Positions 27,379 to 36,749 of a stretch of DNA of 64,000 bases are shown in pieces. Source of the stretch: Fodinibius halophilus (GTDB lineage Bacteria > Bacteroidota > Rhodothermia > Balneolales > Balneolaceae); contig NZ_JAALLS010000014.1 of assembly GCF_011059105.1 (NCBI RefSeq), positions 1 through 64,000 of the forward strand. The letters are read 5' to 3'. The notes under the pieces are model-generated. The model did no database searches. It was not told the DNA's origin and saw only the letters and a list, made by a program, of their open reading frames with translations. The position numbers and the translations under genes are program-made. Position 1 is the stretch's first letter; the number at the start of each line of letters is the position of its first letter.

Positions 27379-30300
27379 ATGAGAGAAAATGAAAGCCAGG
27401 TATTTTCTTCTAATGATTTAGAGAAACTTTTTAGTAGCAACACAGTCATACTTTTTCGATGTGATAGTAAGGAAGGTTTCCCATTACTATCAGTTAGTGA
27501 AAATGTTAAAGAGATATTGGGTTTTAAATCTTCATATTTTTTAGAAGGTGAAAATCGTTGGTCGAATCGTATCCATCCGGATGACAAAGAAAGAGTGTTA
27601 CATCGGTTTGAACAGATAGTTCAACAAAAACAAGGTATCATTAATGAGTATCGGTTTAAGCGAAAAGATGGTACTTACATTTGGTTGCGAGATGAACTCA
27701 AACTAGTCAAAAACAATGGGGATTCTTCTCTTATTTATGGGTCCTCTATCGATATTACAGAACGGAAAAAAGCTGAATTGGCGCTTAAAGAGAGTAAAGA
27801 GCAGTATCAGTCGGTTGTTGATCATATAAAAGATATCACCTACTCTATTAACCCCGACGGGGAGATTCTTTTTCTAAATAGCTCATGGGAAGAACGTACA
27901 GGCTATACAGTGGAAGAAACAAAAGGAAGTTCTTTTTGGAACTATCTCCATCCGGAGGATATCGGTAGTATCGAGGAGATGATTGAGGATTTGATAAAGC
28001 AGAGGGGAGAGTCGGCAAAAAAGGTTGTTCGAATCCGTACAAAAAATGGTAGTTATTATTGGGTTGATTTGTATGCCAAAAGTTTGAAACGAAAAACTGC
28101 TGAGGGGTTAATTGTCAGCGGTACAATTTCTGATGTGTCGGACGGACTTGCCCGTTTACAGGAGCGCGCTGCAATAAATAAGCAGCTCGAAAAACGTGTT
28201 CAACAACACTCAGAGGATCTGCGTGAGGAGATAAAAAAGCGGAGGGGGGTAGAGAAAGAATTAAATCAACGCTTGCGGTATGAGCAGGCTCTTTCGAAGT
28301 GTTCGAGTTTACTGCTTGAGCATACAAATTCAGGTGCATTAGAAGAAAGCTTGAAAATTCTTCGTGAAGTAACCCAGTCAGACAGGGTCTATATCTCAAG
28401 AAATGTAGAAGTCGGAGATAAACTCTGTTTAGAGCCTCTTATCGAAGTTACAGATCAAGGCACGGAAATTCCCAAGGTCAAAGCCGATCAGCTTGTTAGT
28501 TATTCCGAGGTGCCCTGGTGGTATCAAAAGCTGTCCAATAATGAAATTATTAATACGCGAGTTGATGATTTACCCGACGAGGAAGGGGTGATACTACAGG
28601 CACGTGATGTGAATGCGGTGCTGGTAATCCCTATTTCTATTGGAGAGGAATGGTTTGGGTATATTGGGTTTGCCGACAATGAAAAAGATCATCTTTGGGA
28701 TAAGAACGAGGTACGTCTTTTACAAACAGCTGCAGATATAATATCAGCATATAAAAAGCGTAAAAAAATTGAGAAAAACCTGATAGAACATAAAAATTAT
28801 ACCGAGGCTATTCTTAATAGTCTTCCCAGTATCTATCTGTTGGTAGATGAAGAGTTGGATAATGTGCAATGGAATGCTAGTACCAAATTCTTTACCGGGT
28901 ATAGTGAAGAAGAACTAGCAGAAAGAAGTGCGTATGACCTTATTGTGCCAGAGCATCATAATCGCTTAACACAAGCTAAAGAGAAAATACGCAATAATGA
29001 GGGAGGCAGTTTTGAATTAACCCTGCTTAGTAAGCTAGGTCGTAAAATCCCGTATTACTGGCGCGGGTATTACATAAAGTTAAATAATAAGCACTACTAC
29101 ATATGGGTAGGTATCGATATTACCCGGCAGAAAGAAACTGAACAGGCTTTGGTAGATGAAAAACGGTTTAACGAGGCCCTTGTAGAAACACTGCCGGGGT
29201 GTTTCTATATGATCGATGAAGAAGGGCAATACCAGACCTGGAATCAAAATTTAATTGATGAGTTTGGGTACACCGATAGTGAGCTGAAAGAACTCTCGCC
29301 CCTGGCACTGTTCTCCAAATCGGCACAAAAGAAGGTTGTAGAGTTTGCTAATAAAGTTTTTGAGGATGGTGAAGCTTCTGTAGAGGTCTCGTGCCTGACA
29401 AAAACGGGCCAAGAGATACCATATCTGTTAACGGGTAAACTTTTTCGCCAAGAAGGTAAAGACTACCTGCTGGGGGTTGGCCATAATATTACCGAACAAG
29501 TAGAAGCCCGGGAGAAGCTCAGGAAAAACGAGGAGCTGTTTCGAAACCTGTTCTTACAGGCTCCTTCGGCCATTGTTATGGTAACTCCGGATAATGAAAT
29601 TAAAGATATTAATAGAAGTTTTGAGAAGCTTTTTGGTTATTCAATAGATGAAATTAAGGGCAAAGATATTGATAAGGTGCTGGTGCCAGAAGGTGAGCGC
29701 GAAGAAGCCCCCACGTTGCCTGCCAAGCATAACCGTATGATGGCAAGTTTCCACCGAGAAGCTCAACGTCGTGCAGCCGACGGTTCGCTGGTAGACGTTT
29801 TTGTAGCAAGTATCCCGGTTGTTGTAGATGGGAAACCTATTGCCGGTTTTGGCATGTATATCGATATAACGGAACAGAAGAAGTATGAAGAAGAGATATA
29901 CAGTTCGCTTAAAGAAAAACACGTCTTATTACAAGAGATTCATCATCGGGTTAAAAATAACCTTGCCGTAGTATCGGGACTTATTCAGCTGCAGATGTAT
30001 GAAACTGATGATGAAGAGGTTCGGGATACACTTCGTGAAAGCGAAAGTCGTATCCAGACTATGGCTTTGATTCACGAAAAGTTATATAAATCACAGAGAC
30101 TCTCCGAGATCTCGTGTCAATCTTACATTGGTGATCTTTTAGAAACGATACGCTCAACTAATAATACGGCCAAGGATATTACGCTGGAAAAAAAGATAGA
30201 TGCGGTTAACCTAAGTATCAATCAGGCCGTGCCTTTTGCTCTTTTAATAAACGAGGTAGTTACCAATGCATTTAAACACGCTTTTAAAGGGCAGGAAGAG

Positions 30301-30564
30301 GGTAATATTTGTATTACCCTGCAAGGTGACGACAATATGGTGAAGCTGTCAATACAAGATAATGGCATTGGCTTGCCAGAGGATTTTAAACCCAGAGAAA
30401 GTGATAGCCTGGGCATGACATTGATTTATAACTTTATGGATCAACTAGAGGCAGATGGAGAGATAGGAACCGATGACGGTACTTATTTAAACCTTACTTT
30501 TGAAGTCCAAAATGTGAATGGGTCGTCTGCATCATCACTGTTGAGCTCATCGTATGGAATGTAA
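27379..30564 (+). CDS. Multi-PAS/GAF sensor histidine kinase (HisKA_2 type)
   Basis: About 1061 residues, cytoplasmic, with no membrane segment. By eye it holds two PAS domains (about 10-130 and 145-260, each ending in a D(I/V)(T/S)-type motif such as SSIDITERKKAE), a coiled stretch, a GAF domain (about 300-460), and three more PAS domains (about 470-590, 595-715 and 720-845). A HisKA_2 dimerisation domain with the phospho-acceptor in LLQEIHHRVKNNLAVVSGL follows, then a HATPase with NEVVTNAFKHAF, DNGIGLP and SLGMTLI. Start ATG 27379 is preferred to the TTG at 27355. No response regulator is adjacent. The signal is unknown. Confidence 0.92.
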   Translation: MRENESQVFSSNDLEKLFSSNTVILFRCDSKEGFPLLSVSENVKEILGFKSSYFLEGENRWSNRIHPDDKERVLHRFEQIVQQKQGIINEYRFKRKDGTYIWLRDELKLVKNNGDSSLIYGSSIDITERKKAELALKESKEQYQSVVDHIKDITYSINPDGEILFLNSSWEERTGYTVEETKGSSFWNYLHPEDIGSIEEMIEDLIKQRGESAKKVVRIRTKNGSYYWVDLYAKSLKRKTAEGLIVSGTISDVSDGLARLQERAAINKQLEKRVQQHSEDLREEIKKRRGVEKELNQRLRYEQALSKCSSLLLEHTNSGALEESLKILREVTQSDRVYISRNVEVGDKLCLEPLIEVTDQGTEIPKVKADQLVSYSEVPWWYQKLSNNEIINTRVDDLPDEEGVILQARDVNAVLVIPISIGEEWFGYIGFADNEKDHLWDKNEVRLLQTAADIISAYKKRKKIEKNLIEHKNYTEAILNSLPSIYLLVDEELDNVQWNASTKFFTGYSEEELAERSAYDLIVPEHHNRLTQAKEKIRNNEGGSFELTLLSKLGRKIPYYWRGYYIKLNNKHYYIWVGIDITRQKETEQALVDEKRFNEALVETLPGCFYMIDEEGQYQTWNQNLIDEFGYTDSELKELSPLALFSKSAQKKVVEFANKVFEDGEASVEVSCLTKTGQEIPYLLTGKLFRQEGKDYLLGVGHNITEQVEAREKLRKNEELFRNLFLQAPSAIVMVTPDNEIKDINRSFEKLFGYSIDEIKGKDIDKVLVPEGEREEAPTLPAKHNRMMASFHREAQRRAADGSLVDVFVASIPVVVDGKPIAGFGMYIDITEQKKYEEEIYSSLKEKHVLLQEIHHRVKNNLAVVSGLIQLQMYETDDEEVRDTLRESESRIQTMALIHEKLYKSQRLSEISCQSYIGDLLETIRSTNNTAKDITLEKKIDAVNLSINQAVPFALLINEVVTNAFKHAFKGQEEGNICITLQGDDNMVKLSIQDNGIGLPEDFKPRESDSLGMTLIYNFMDQLEADGEIGTDDGTYLNLTFEVQNVNGSSASSLLSSSYGM

Positions 30565-30618
30565 ACATGTCGGTAGAAATAGACGGCACGGTTCCTAATC
30601 CCCGGATATCAATCTGTG

Positions 30619-31275
30619 TTACGATTCTTCTTTCTTCTCCTTTAGCATGTGAGAGAACTCTTTGCGGAATTTCTTCAGTTTCGGCGCAATTACGACCGTA
30701 CAATAGCCTGCATTGGGATTGTTCTCGTAATAGTTTTGATGGTAGTTTTCCGCTTTTGAATAATTTGTTAACGGTTGAACCTGAGTAACAATAGAGTCTT
30801 TCCAAAGATCAGAGCTATCTGTTTTCTTGAGCGATTGCTGAGCGATATCTTTTTGCTCTTCATTATGATAAAAAATTACCGATCGATACTGAGGGCCAAC
30901 GTCAGCACCTTGCCGGTTTTTGGTCGTTGGGTTGTGGGTATGCCAAAATACCTCGAGCAGTTGCTTAAAAGATACCACAGACGGATCGTAGGTGATGCGT
31001 GTTACTTCGGCATGGCCGGTTGCACCGGATGCTACCTGTCTATAACTGGGATCTTCAATTTCTCCCCCGGCATAACCGGCAACAACAGATTCCACGCCTT
31101 TCACTTCTTCAAATATTGCTTCTACACACCAGAAACACCCGGCCCCGAGAGTTGTTTGTTGCAGCTTTTCAACATTCTCTTCCATGGATATATTATTAGT
31201 TTGTTGAGCTATTGCAGTAGAAGATGCTAATATCCCAATTGCACTTATTGTGAGTAATAGTCGAATAATATTCAT
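30619..31275 (-). CDS. msrA: Peptide methionine-S-sulfoxide reductase, exported
   Basis: Reduces the S-form of methionine sulfoxide in proteins. The catalytic motif GAGCFWCVEAIF, the GYAGG and GHAEV motifs, WHTHNPTTKNRQGADVGPQYRS (split: WHTHNPTTKNRQG and ADVGPQYRS) and a resolving Cys in NPNAGYC are all present. A signal peptide (MNIIRLLLTISAIGILAS then TAIAQ) implies periplasmic or outer-surface protein repair. I chose the ATG at 31273-31275, since upstream residues are not signal-like. It is convergent with the histidine kinase gene and 55 bp from it. Confidence 0.95.
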   Translation of the reverse strand: MNIIRLLLTISAIGILASSTAIAQQTNNISMEENVEKLQQTTLGAGCFWCVEAIFEEVKGVESVVAGYAGGEIEDPSYRQVASGATGHAEVTRITYDPSVVSFKQLLEVFWHTHNPTTKNRQGADVGPQYRSVIFYHNEEQKDIAQQSLKKTDSSDLWKDSIVTQVQPLTNYSKAENYHQNYYENNPNAGYCTVVIAPKLKKFRKEFSHMLKEKKEES

Positions 31276-31386
31276 AGTAATAACCTGGATCCTGGATTTA
31301 GTGATAGTTGATCCTTCTTTGTAAATGGGCACGCGGCGAGTATGCCGCACCACTTACAGTAGATGTATTATGCCTAACAGTTATTA

Positions 31387-31830
31387 CTACTTTCGGGTTT
31401 CCTCGTATGCCTCTATAAATTCATCAGGAGTCTGCTTGGCAATAAGTTCGGCAATAGCTTCCAGTGGGAGATCATTAATTGTCTGAAAACGGAGACAGGA
31501 TCGCCCCATGTCCATTTCCTTGTTCGATTCCTCAAACTTTTCTTCTAACCATTCCTGGATCTCTTCATCTTGGTATGCCGACATCAGGTAAAGGGCATTG
31601 TGGTTTTTTTGAGCAGCCAACCCTACATAAGTTAGCGGTTGGTTATTATAGGTGTCAGGGTATTTTTCCAGCGGGATTTCATAGTTGATCATCCCCCAGC
31701 TAATGGTCTCTTCATATCCATCAGGAAGATTATCAAGGATCAGCTCTCGAATTTCTTCGATTGTTTCCCTTCGGTATTCGGGAAGTTCCTGAATATAACC
31801 TTCAACGGTTTGGGTCTTACTCTTTGCCAT
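31387..31830 (-). CDS. DUF1801 family protein
   Basis: Small cytoplasmic protein of 147 residues, full length for the DUF1801/YdhG-like family. It shows the early helix VEGYIQELPEYRRETIEEIR, the motif YEETISWGMINYEIP, and GLAAQKNHNALYLM, then GRSCLRFQTINDLP. The fold is related to frataxin-like alpha/beta proteins. Function is not established. It stands between msrA and the OsmC gene, all on the minus strand with short gaps. Confidence 0.88.
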   Translation of the reverse strand: MAKSKTQTVEGYIQELPEYRRETIEEIRELILDNLPDGYEETISWGMINYEIPLEKYPDTYNNQPLTYVGLAAQKNHNALYLMSAYQDEEIQEWLEEKFEESNKEMDMGRSCLRFQTINDLPLEAIAELIAKQTPDEFIEAYEETRK

Positions 31831-31886
31831 AATAAAAATTGATAGTTTAAATTATTGAATAATTCCTGCTAACGAAATTGCATTAA

Positions 31887-32363
31887 CTAAGAAGTTCCGC
31901 CAATAGTTGCATCAACAGTGATATCTGTTAACACCGAGTTCGCAATAAAACATCGCCTATGTGCCCGATGATGCAAGTTGTTGTGTGCGGTACGGTTTGG
32001 GTGCTGATTCTGTTTAAAGGTAACCACTGGTTGCAATATAACCTCTGTAACGGCCAATTTCCCCTTCTTATTCTTTTGCATCTTACCTTCGGCATGGTCA
32101 GAATAACCGTCGACAATATACCCTTCCTGAGCTGCAATTGAAAGAAACCATAACATGTGACAACTCGAGAGGGAGGCAATAAAGGCTTCTTCCGGATCAA
32201 CTACCGCAGGATCTGAAAAGGGTTCTGGAACAACCTGTGGAGAAGCTGAAGCTGCTATAGTAACACCGCCGTCAAAGGCCCATTGGTGTTTGCGTGAATA
32301 TTTGTTGTCGGTAAAAGCGTCTCCGTTTCGCTGCCATTGAATGGTTGCCTGGTATCTATGCAT
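31887..32363 (-). CDS. OsmC family (peroxiredoxin-like) protein
   Basis: A 158-residue OsmC/Ohr superfamily protein. The two redox cysteines are in EAFIASLSSCHMLWFLSIA and HRRCFIANSVL, and the N-terminal strand region YQATIQWQRNG is typical. Homologues reduce organic hydroperoxides. Substrate preference here is unknown. It runs in the same direction as msrA and the DUF1801 gene, which would give a small oxidative-damage cluster, although they are separated by about 60 bp each. It is divergent from the copper oxidase gene. Confidence 0.9.
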   Translation of the reverse strand: MHRYQATIQWQRNGDAFTDNKYSRKHQWAFDGGVTIAASASPQVVPEPFSDPAVVDPEEAFIASLSSCHMLWFLSIAAQEGYIVDGYSDHAEGKMQKNKKGKLAVTEVILQPVVTFKQNQHPNRTAHNNLHHRAHRRCFIANSVLTDITVDATIGGTS

Positions 32364-32399
32364 GGTGTTTTCTCATTTGTGGGCGTTAAAAGTAAGGGG

Positions 32400-32564
32400 A
32401 TGTTGTTCGAACATCTATGGCTGATTGCAGGCTATTTATTGGTTTTATTGGGTTGCCTACATATAACGATCAACCTTGTGAAAGAAGAAAGTATAAGATC
32501 TGAAACTCATATTCATCTATTATATCGCCACAAAAAGCTGCACAACAAAACAGTGTCAGTCTAA
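32400..32564 (+). CDS. Possible small membrane peptide
   Basis: An open frame of 54 codons from ATG 32400 with a hydrophobic stretch (LWLIAGYLLVLLGCLHI) followed by a charged, His-rich tail. It is not recognised, the potential ribosome-binding GGGG is too close to the start, and the position (between divergent genes) equally fits chance. Confidence 0.22.
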   Translation: MLFEHLWLIAGYLLVLLGCLHITINLVKEESIRSETHIHLLYRHKKLHNKTVSV

Positions 32565-32647
32565 ATAAATAAAAGTTTAGCTTTAACTAAGAATATATTT
32601 TTAATACATTAAATAATCTAATAAGGATAAAGCCTAATGGTCACACT

Positions 32648-33778
32648 ATGTTTGATGATAAGATTCCTAGAAAACTGTTTCTTAAATCCGGCCTTATATC
32701 GGGGGCTAGTGCACTTCTTGGTTCAATGTTTTTTGGCAGTGGAGATAACCAAACCTCCGGGGAGCAATATTCCGATGAACCAACTAATAAGGGGCCGGCC
32801 CATCCGGGTGTCGACCACAATGGAATGACGGCCGTTGGGCAAGTTGATCATGAAAAAAATGGGTTTGATCCTCATGAAATGCTTACCGACTGGGATACCG
32901 GGAAAGTCTCAACGCTGCCGAACGGACAGACCTTGCGGGAGTTCCAAATGGTTGCAGTAGATAAAGAGATTGAGGTTGCACCGGGCATTCATTTTCCTGC
33001 CTGGACCTATAATGGTCGTGTGCCGGGCCCCACAATGCGATGTACGGAAGGGGATCGGGTGCGCGTGGAGTTTATTAACTCAGGTTCGCATCCACATACC
33101 ATTCATTTTCACGGTATACATTCGGCTTCAATGGACGGGGTGCCCGGAAATGGCCCGGGAATCATCAATCCCGGCGAATCTTTTACCTATGAGTTTGATG
33201 CCGAGCCATTTGGCTGTCATCTTTACCACTGCCATTCTATGCCGCTGAAACGCCACATGCACAAGGGGTTATATGGAGGATTCATTGTAGATCCGGATCC
33301 CCAAAAGCATCCGGAGTATGAAGAGGAAGCCCGGTCACGTCTTTTAGGCTCTGCCGAAAATGAAGAGTGGCAGGAATTTTTTATGGTGATGAATGGCTTT
33401 GATACGAATTTTGATGACGATAATGAAATATATGCAGCCAATACGGTTGCATTTGCATACCAGCAGAAGCCTATTCCCATAAAGCATGACAAACCCACAC
33501 GCGTATACCTGGTAAATGCCACCGAGTTTGATCCAATAAATTCGTTTCACCTTCATGCGAACTTCTTTGATTACTATGATCATGGCACTACGCTTTATGC
33601 CACCAAAGAAACAGTGGACACTGTAATGTTATGCCAGGCACAACGAGGAATTTTAGAATTTTCATTCGAAGATTTTGAACCCGGCCGATATATGTTCCAT
33701 GCGCATCAGGCTGAATTTGCTGAATTAGGATGGATGAGCCTTTTCGAAGTTATTAATGAAAATAAAGCAGCAGTATGA
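32648..33778 (+). CDS. Two-domain multicopper oxidase-like protein
   Basis: A 376-residue cupredoxin-repeat protein of the two-domain laccase/nitrite-reductase type. The N-terminus PRKLFLKSGLISG resembles a twin-arginine-type signal with RK in place of RR. Domain 1 has HTIHFHGIHS and HLYHCHSMPLKRHMHKGL, supplying His, Cys, His and Met for a type 1 copper. Domain 2 has SFHLHANFF and MFHAHQAEFAELGWM, where the usual Cys is Ala, so it contributes only His ligands. That arrangement resembles NirK-type proteins with the type 1 site in domain 1. The stop overlaps the ZIP transporter start by 4 bases (ATGA). The exact reaction is not deducible. Confidence 0.87.
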   Translation: MFDDKIPRKLFLKSGLISGASALLGSMFFGSGDNQTSGEQYSDEPTNKGPAHPGVDHNGMTAVGQVDHEKNGFDPHEMLTDWDTGKVSTLPNGQTLREFQMVAVDKEIEVAPGIHFPAWTYNGRVPGPTMRCTEGDRVRVEFINSGSHPHTIHFHGIHSASMDGVPGNGPGIINPGESFTYEFDAEPFGCHLYHCHSMPLKRHMHKGLYGGFIVDPDPQKHPEYEEEARSRLLGSAENEEWQEFFMVMNGFDTNFDDDNEIYAANTVAFAYQQKPIPIKHDKPTRVYLVNATEFDPINSFHLHANFFDYYDHGTTLYATKETVDTVMLCQAQRGILEFSFEDFEPGRYMFHAHQAEFAELGWMSLFEVINENKAAV

Positions 33779-34944
33779 GTACCGATTGGATAGAACGATT
33801 GCCGAAATGGATTTGGGCTGTAATTCCGCTGGCGTTATTATTTGGGGCTGTGGTCCTGTTTTTAGTTGAAAACCCGTTGCAAAATTTGGGGATTAATGCC
33901 CCGCCTGTACAGCAGTTAACGGTAGAACAAACGAAGCTGGATGATGACGGTATCCACCTAAAAGTCCGTGCAAACGGTTCGGAGCCGGTTTCGCTGGCCC
34001 AGGTGATGGTTGATGAGGCGTACTGGAAATTTTCGATGAAGCCCGAAAGTCCCATTCCGCGTCTTTCTTCATCGTGGGTAACAATACCTTATCCATGGGT
34101 AAAGGATGAATTGCACGAAATAACCCTTTTGACAGATGTAGGGGCTACCTTTTCTCATACCATCGAGGTTGCTACCCCCACTCCCGAATTAACAATGGAG
34201 CGTATCTGGGGATATATTTTGTTGGGCATTTTTATTGGTGTAGTACCGGTAGCGCTGGGATTGATGTTCTATCCCTATCTGAAAACGAAAGGTGATATGG
34301 TATTACAGTTTCTGCTCACTCTTACCCTGGGATTACTGCTCTATCTTTTTATAGATACGTTGCAAGAAGGATTAGAACTGGCAGAAGAAGCCGCAACGGT
34401 TTTTGAAAGTAGCTTAATAGTTTGGTTAGTGACCGGACTATCCTTCCTGTTAATTTATGCCGTGGGTCGCAGTAAAGGAAAAGCCCCTGAAGGGCTATCC
34501 CTGGCAACATACCTTTCCATTGGCATTGGATTGCACAACCTTGGAGAGGGATTGGCCGTTGGAGCGGCATTGGCATCAGGAGAAGCAGCTTTGGGTTCAT
34601 TTTTAGTTGTAGGATTTACGCTACATAACCTCACAGAAGGGATTGGCATCGCAACACCGTTGCTGCAGCGTAAGACAAAGCTGTTGACTTTTGTTGGACT
34701 TACCCTTCTGGCCGGACTCCCTGCTGCTGCGGGTACTCTCATTGGGGCCTTTTCATATAGTCCACAGTGGGGAGCGGTATTATTTGCAGTAGGTGCAGGA
34801 GCAATATTGCAAGTCATTGTTGAAATTAGCAGTTATATTATGCGAAATACAGAGGTAGGGCAACGCTTCACGGTTCCTAACCTTGCCGGTTTTACACTGG
34901 GTATAGCGCTAATGTATGGAACAGCACTATTGGTAGCAGTTTAA
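33775..34944 (+). CDS. ZIP family metal transporter with an extracytoplasmic domain
   Basis: A 389-residue transporter. One N-terminal membrane helix (about 12-32) and a soluble beta-rich segment of about 100 residues precede eight ZIP-type helices. The metal-binding helices 4 and 5 carry GLHNLGEGLAVGAAL and TLHNLTEGIGIATPL, the HNxxEG motifs of the family (zinc, iron or other divalent metals). The N-terminal extension is not part of the normal ZIP core. The ATGA overlap with the copper oxidase gene implies translational coupling, suggesting that the two act on the same metal at the cell envelope (inference). Confidence 0.9.
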   Translation: MSTDWIERLPKWIWAVIPLALLFGAVVLFLVENPLQNLGINAPPVQQLTVEQTKLDDDGIHLKVRANGSEPVSLAQVMVDEAYWKFSMKPESPIPRLSSSWVTIPYPWVKDELHEITLLTDVGATFSHTIEVATPTPELTMERIWGYILLGIFIGVVPVALGLMFYPYLKTKGDMVLQFLLTLTLGLLLYLFIDTLQEGLELAEEAATVFESSLIVWLVTGLSFLLIYAVGRSKGKAPEGLSLATYLSIGIGLHNLGEGLAVGAALASGEAALGSFLVVGFTLHNLTEGIGIATPLLQRKTKLLTFVGLTLLAGLPAAAGTLIGAFSYSPQWGAVLFAVGAGAILQVIVEISSYIMRNTEVGQRFTVPNLAGFTLGIALMYGTALLVAV

Positions 34945-35064
34945 TAAAGAAGGATTGCCGAACCTGTTGCTACTCATTATTGATATTTGGGATATAAAGT
35001 GGAGCTATATACATTAGCCTGTTATTGATAGTTCTGTCATAGACAATTCTTAAAATACTGGTGT

Positions 35065-36066
35065 ATGAAATATCGTTTTTTAGGACGTTCAGGCCTTAAG
35101 GTATCGGTACTCTCATTTGGATCATGGGTTACGTTTGGAGAACAGGTAGGTGAGGATGCCGCATACGAGTCGATGAAAATAGCTTATGATGCAGGCGTTA
35201 ACTTTTTTGATAATGCTGAAGCCTATGCCGATGGTCAATCAGAGATTATCATGGGGAATATTATCAAGCGAGCAGGATGGAAACGATCTGACCTGGTACT
35301 TTCTACAAAAATATTTTGGGGTGGCGAGGGACCCAACGACCAAGGGTTATCCTTTAAGCATATCAAGGAAGGTACCGAGGCGGCACTCCAAAGACTTCAA
35401 ACCGATTACGTGGATCTCATTTTTTGCCACCGCCCGGATAAACATACGCCAATAGAGGAAACAGTTTGGGCCATGAATCAAATGATTACAGAAGGCAAGG
35501 CTCTTTATTGGGGGACCAGTGAATGGTCGGCAGGTGAAATTCGGAAGGCCTATGATATTGCACGGCGCGATCATCTGCGACCACCATTAATGGAACAGCC
35601 CCAGTATAATATGTTTCACCGTGAAAAGGTAGAACAAGAGTTTGCTCCCCTTTATGATGAAATCAGATTGGGAACAACGATTTGGAGTCCCTTGGCAAGT
35701 GGACTGCTGACGGGTAAGTATAATGATGGTATCCCCGAGGGAAGTCGATTAGCTATGGAAGAATATAATTGGCTGAGAGAGCGGCTGCTTGAAACCGAAG
35801 ATGGTCGACAGAAATTAAAAAAGGTACAGAAATTAGCTAAGATCGCTGATGAACTGGGAATACCATTATCGCAATTGGCACTAGCGTGGTGTGCAAAAAA
35901 TACAGATGTAAGTACCGTTATCACCGGGGCTTCAAAGCCGGAACAGGTAGAGCAAAATATGAAGGCAGTTGAGGTGATCGATTTGTTGACTCCTGATCTT
36001 ATGGATGCAATTGAAACGGTATTAGACAATAAGCCCGAAAAAACCTCGGATTTTCGTACTAATTAA
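35065..36066 (+). CDS. Aldo/keto reductase, Kv-beta-like group
   Basis: NADPH-dependent oxidoreductase of 333 residues with a TIM-barrel fold. Landmarks are [16 protein letters not shown], the catalytic Asp/Tyr in [14 protein letters not shown], Lys in LSTKIFWGG, His in FCHRPD, and the cofactor-binding segment [14 protein letters not shown]. The sequence is closest to the group related to voltage-gated potassium channel beta subunits (YghZ-like). The physiological substrate is unknown, probably reactive aldehydes. It stands alone; the nearby ZIP gene is 120 bp upstream. Confidence 0.92.
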   Translation: MKYRFLGRSGLKVSVLSFGSWVTFGEQVGEDAAYESMKIAYDAGVNFFDNAEAYADGQSEIIMGNIIKRAGWKRSDLVLSTKIFWGGEGPNDQGLSFKHIKEGTEAALQRLQTDYVDLIFCHRPDKHTPIEETVWAMNQMITEGKALYWGTSEWSAGEIRKAYDIARRDHLRPPLMEQPQYNMFHREKVEQEFAPLYDEIRLGTTIWSPLASGLLTGKYNDGIPEGSRLAMEEYNWLRERLLETEDGRQKLKKVQKLAKIADELGIPLSQLALAWCAKNTDVSTVITGASKPEQVEQNMKAVEVIDLLTPDLMDAIETVLDNKPEKTSDFRTN

Positions 36067-36235
36067 CAAATATAGTCATGGTTAGGTATTGTTACCCATG
36101 GTTAGGCGCTTAGCACCAATATATAAGCCTTTTTGTTATTTAATAAGCAAAACTTGTTTATAAAGGGGTATTTACTGTTCTCTGTGCTCTATTTGGACTA
36201 ATGGCTGTTATTTGAAATAAATTAACTGTATCCCA

Positions 36236-36362
36236 GGGACCTTTGCAAAACCAGGCAATCATCCTGAATGTAATGAAGGATCTCCCTTTCAACGGCAGCA
36301 GATGGATACTGGAGATTCTTCGACAAGCTCAGAATGACGAAATCAAAGGTTTTGCAAAGCCC
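36236..36362. mobile_element. MITE-like element, 127 bp, with 7-bp target duplication
   Basis: Ends GGGACCTTTGCAAAACC on the left and GGTTTTGCAAAGCCC on the right form terminal inverted repeats. Perfect 7-bp direct repeats TATCCCA flank it (36229-36235 and 36363-36369). The interior is itself roughly palindromic (CTGAATGTAATGAAGGATCT against GATTCTTCGACAAGCTCAGA). It is nearly identical to the copies at 51055-51181 (inverted) and 63718-63844 (same orientation). No coding capacity. Confidence 0.88.
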
Positions 36363-36369
36363 TATCCCA

Positions 36370-36749
36370 ATGAATTGGGATAGCAATCCCTGTCGAAAAT
36401 TCGAAATTAAGTTAGTTTCTATTATGGACACAGAACGGATAGTTATTTCTCAATATGAAAAATATCCCATTCGATGTTGTACAATCAATTAAAATAACCG
36501 AAAACATTTTCCTGACGAAATATTCACTTCCTTTAATAATAAATATGAATGCACAAGCAAATATATAGGTATAAGGTTAGCTGCGGTTAAAAAATTAGTT
36601 GCCCATAAATCTTGGTGCTCTGTTTTCGAGCCAGAAAATGGCAACAATAAAACAGATATTGAGTGATTTGCGATACGCAAATAATAAATAGTGCGCCTGC
36701 AACGTTTAAACAGGTAAATCATAAGATTGCATATACAATTATCAGCGTT
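36370..36749. other. Intergenic region
   Basis: About 380 bp between the miniature element and the M23 peptidase gene. A 77-codon minus-strand frame at 36489-36722 has no supporting features. I see nothing else of note. Confidence 0.4.

Noticed and set aside
34945-35064. Possible operon link between the ZIP transporter and the aldo/keto reductase
   Set aside because: A 120-bp gap and no shared function; I see no reason to join them.
36489-36722. 77-codon minus-strand frame
   Set aside because: No start context or conserved-looking sequence; it lies in an AT-rich spacer.
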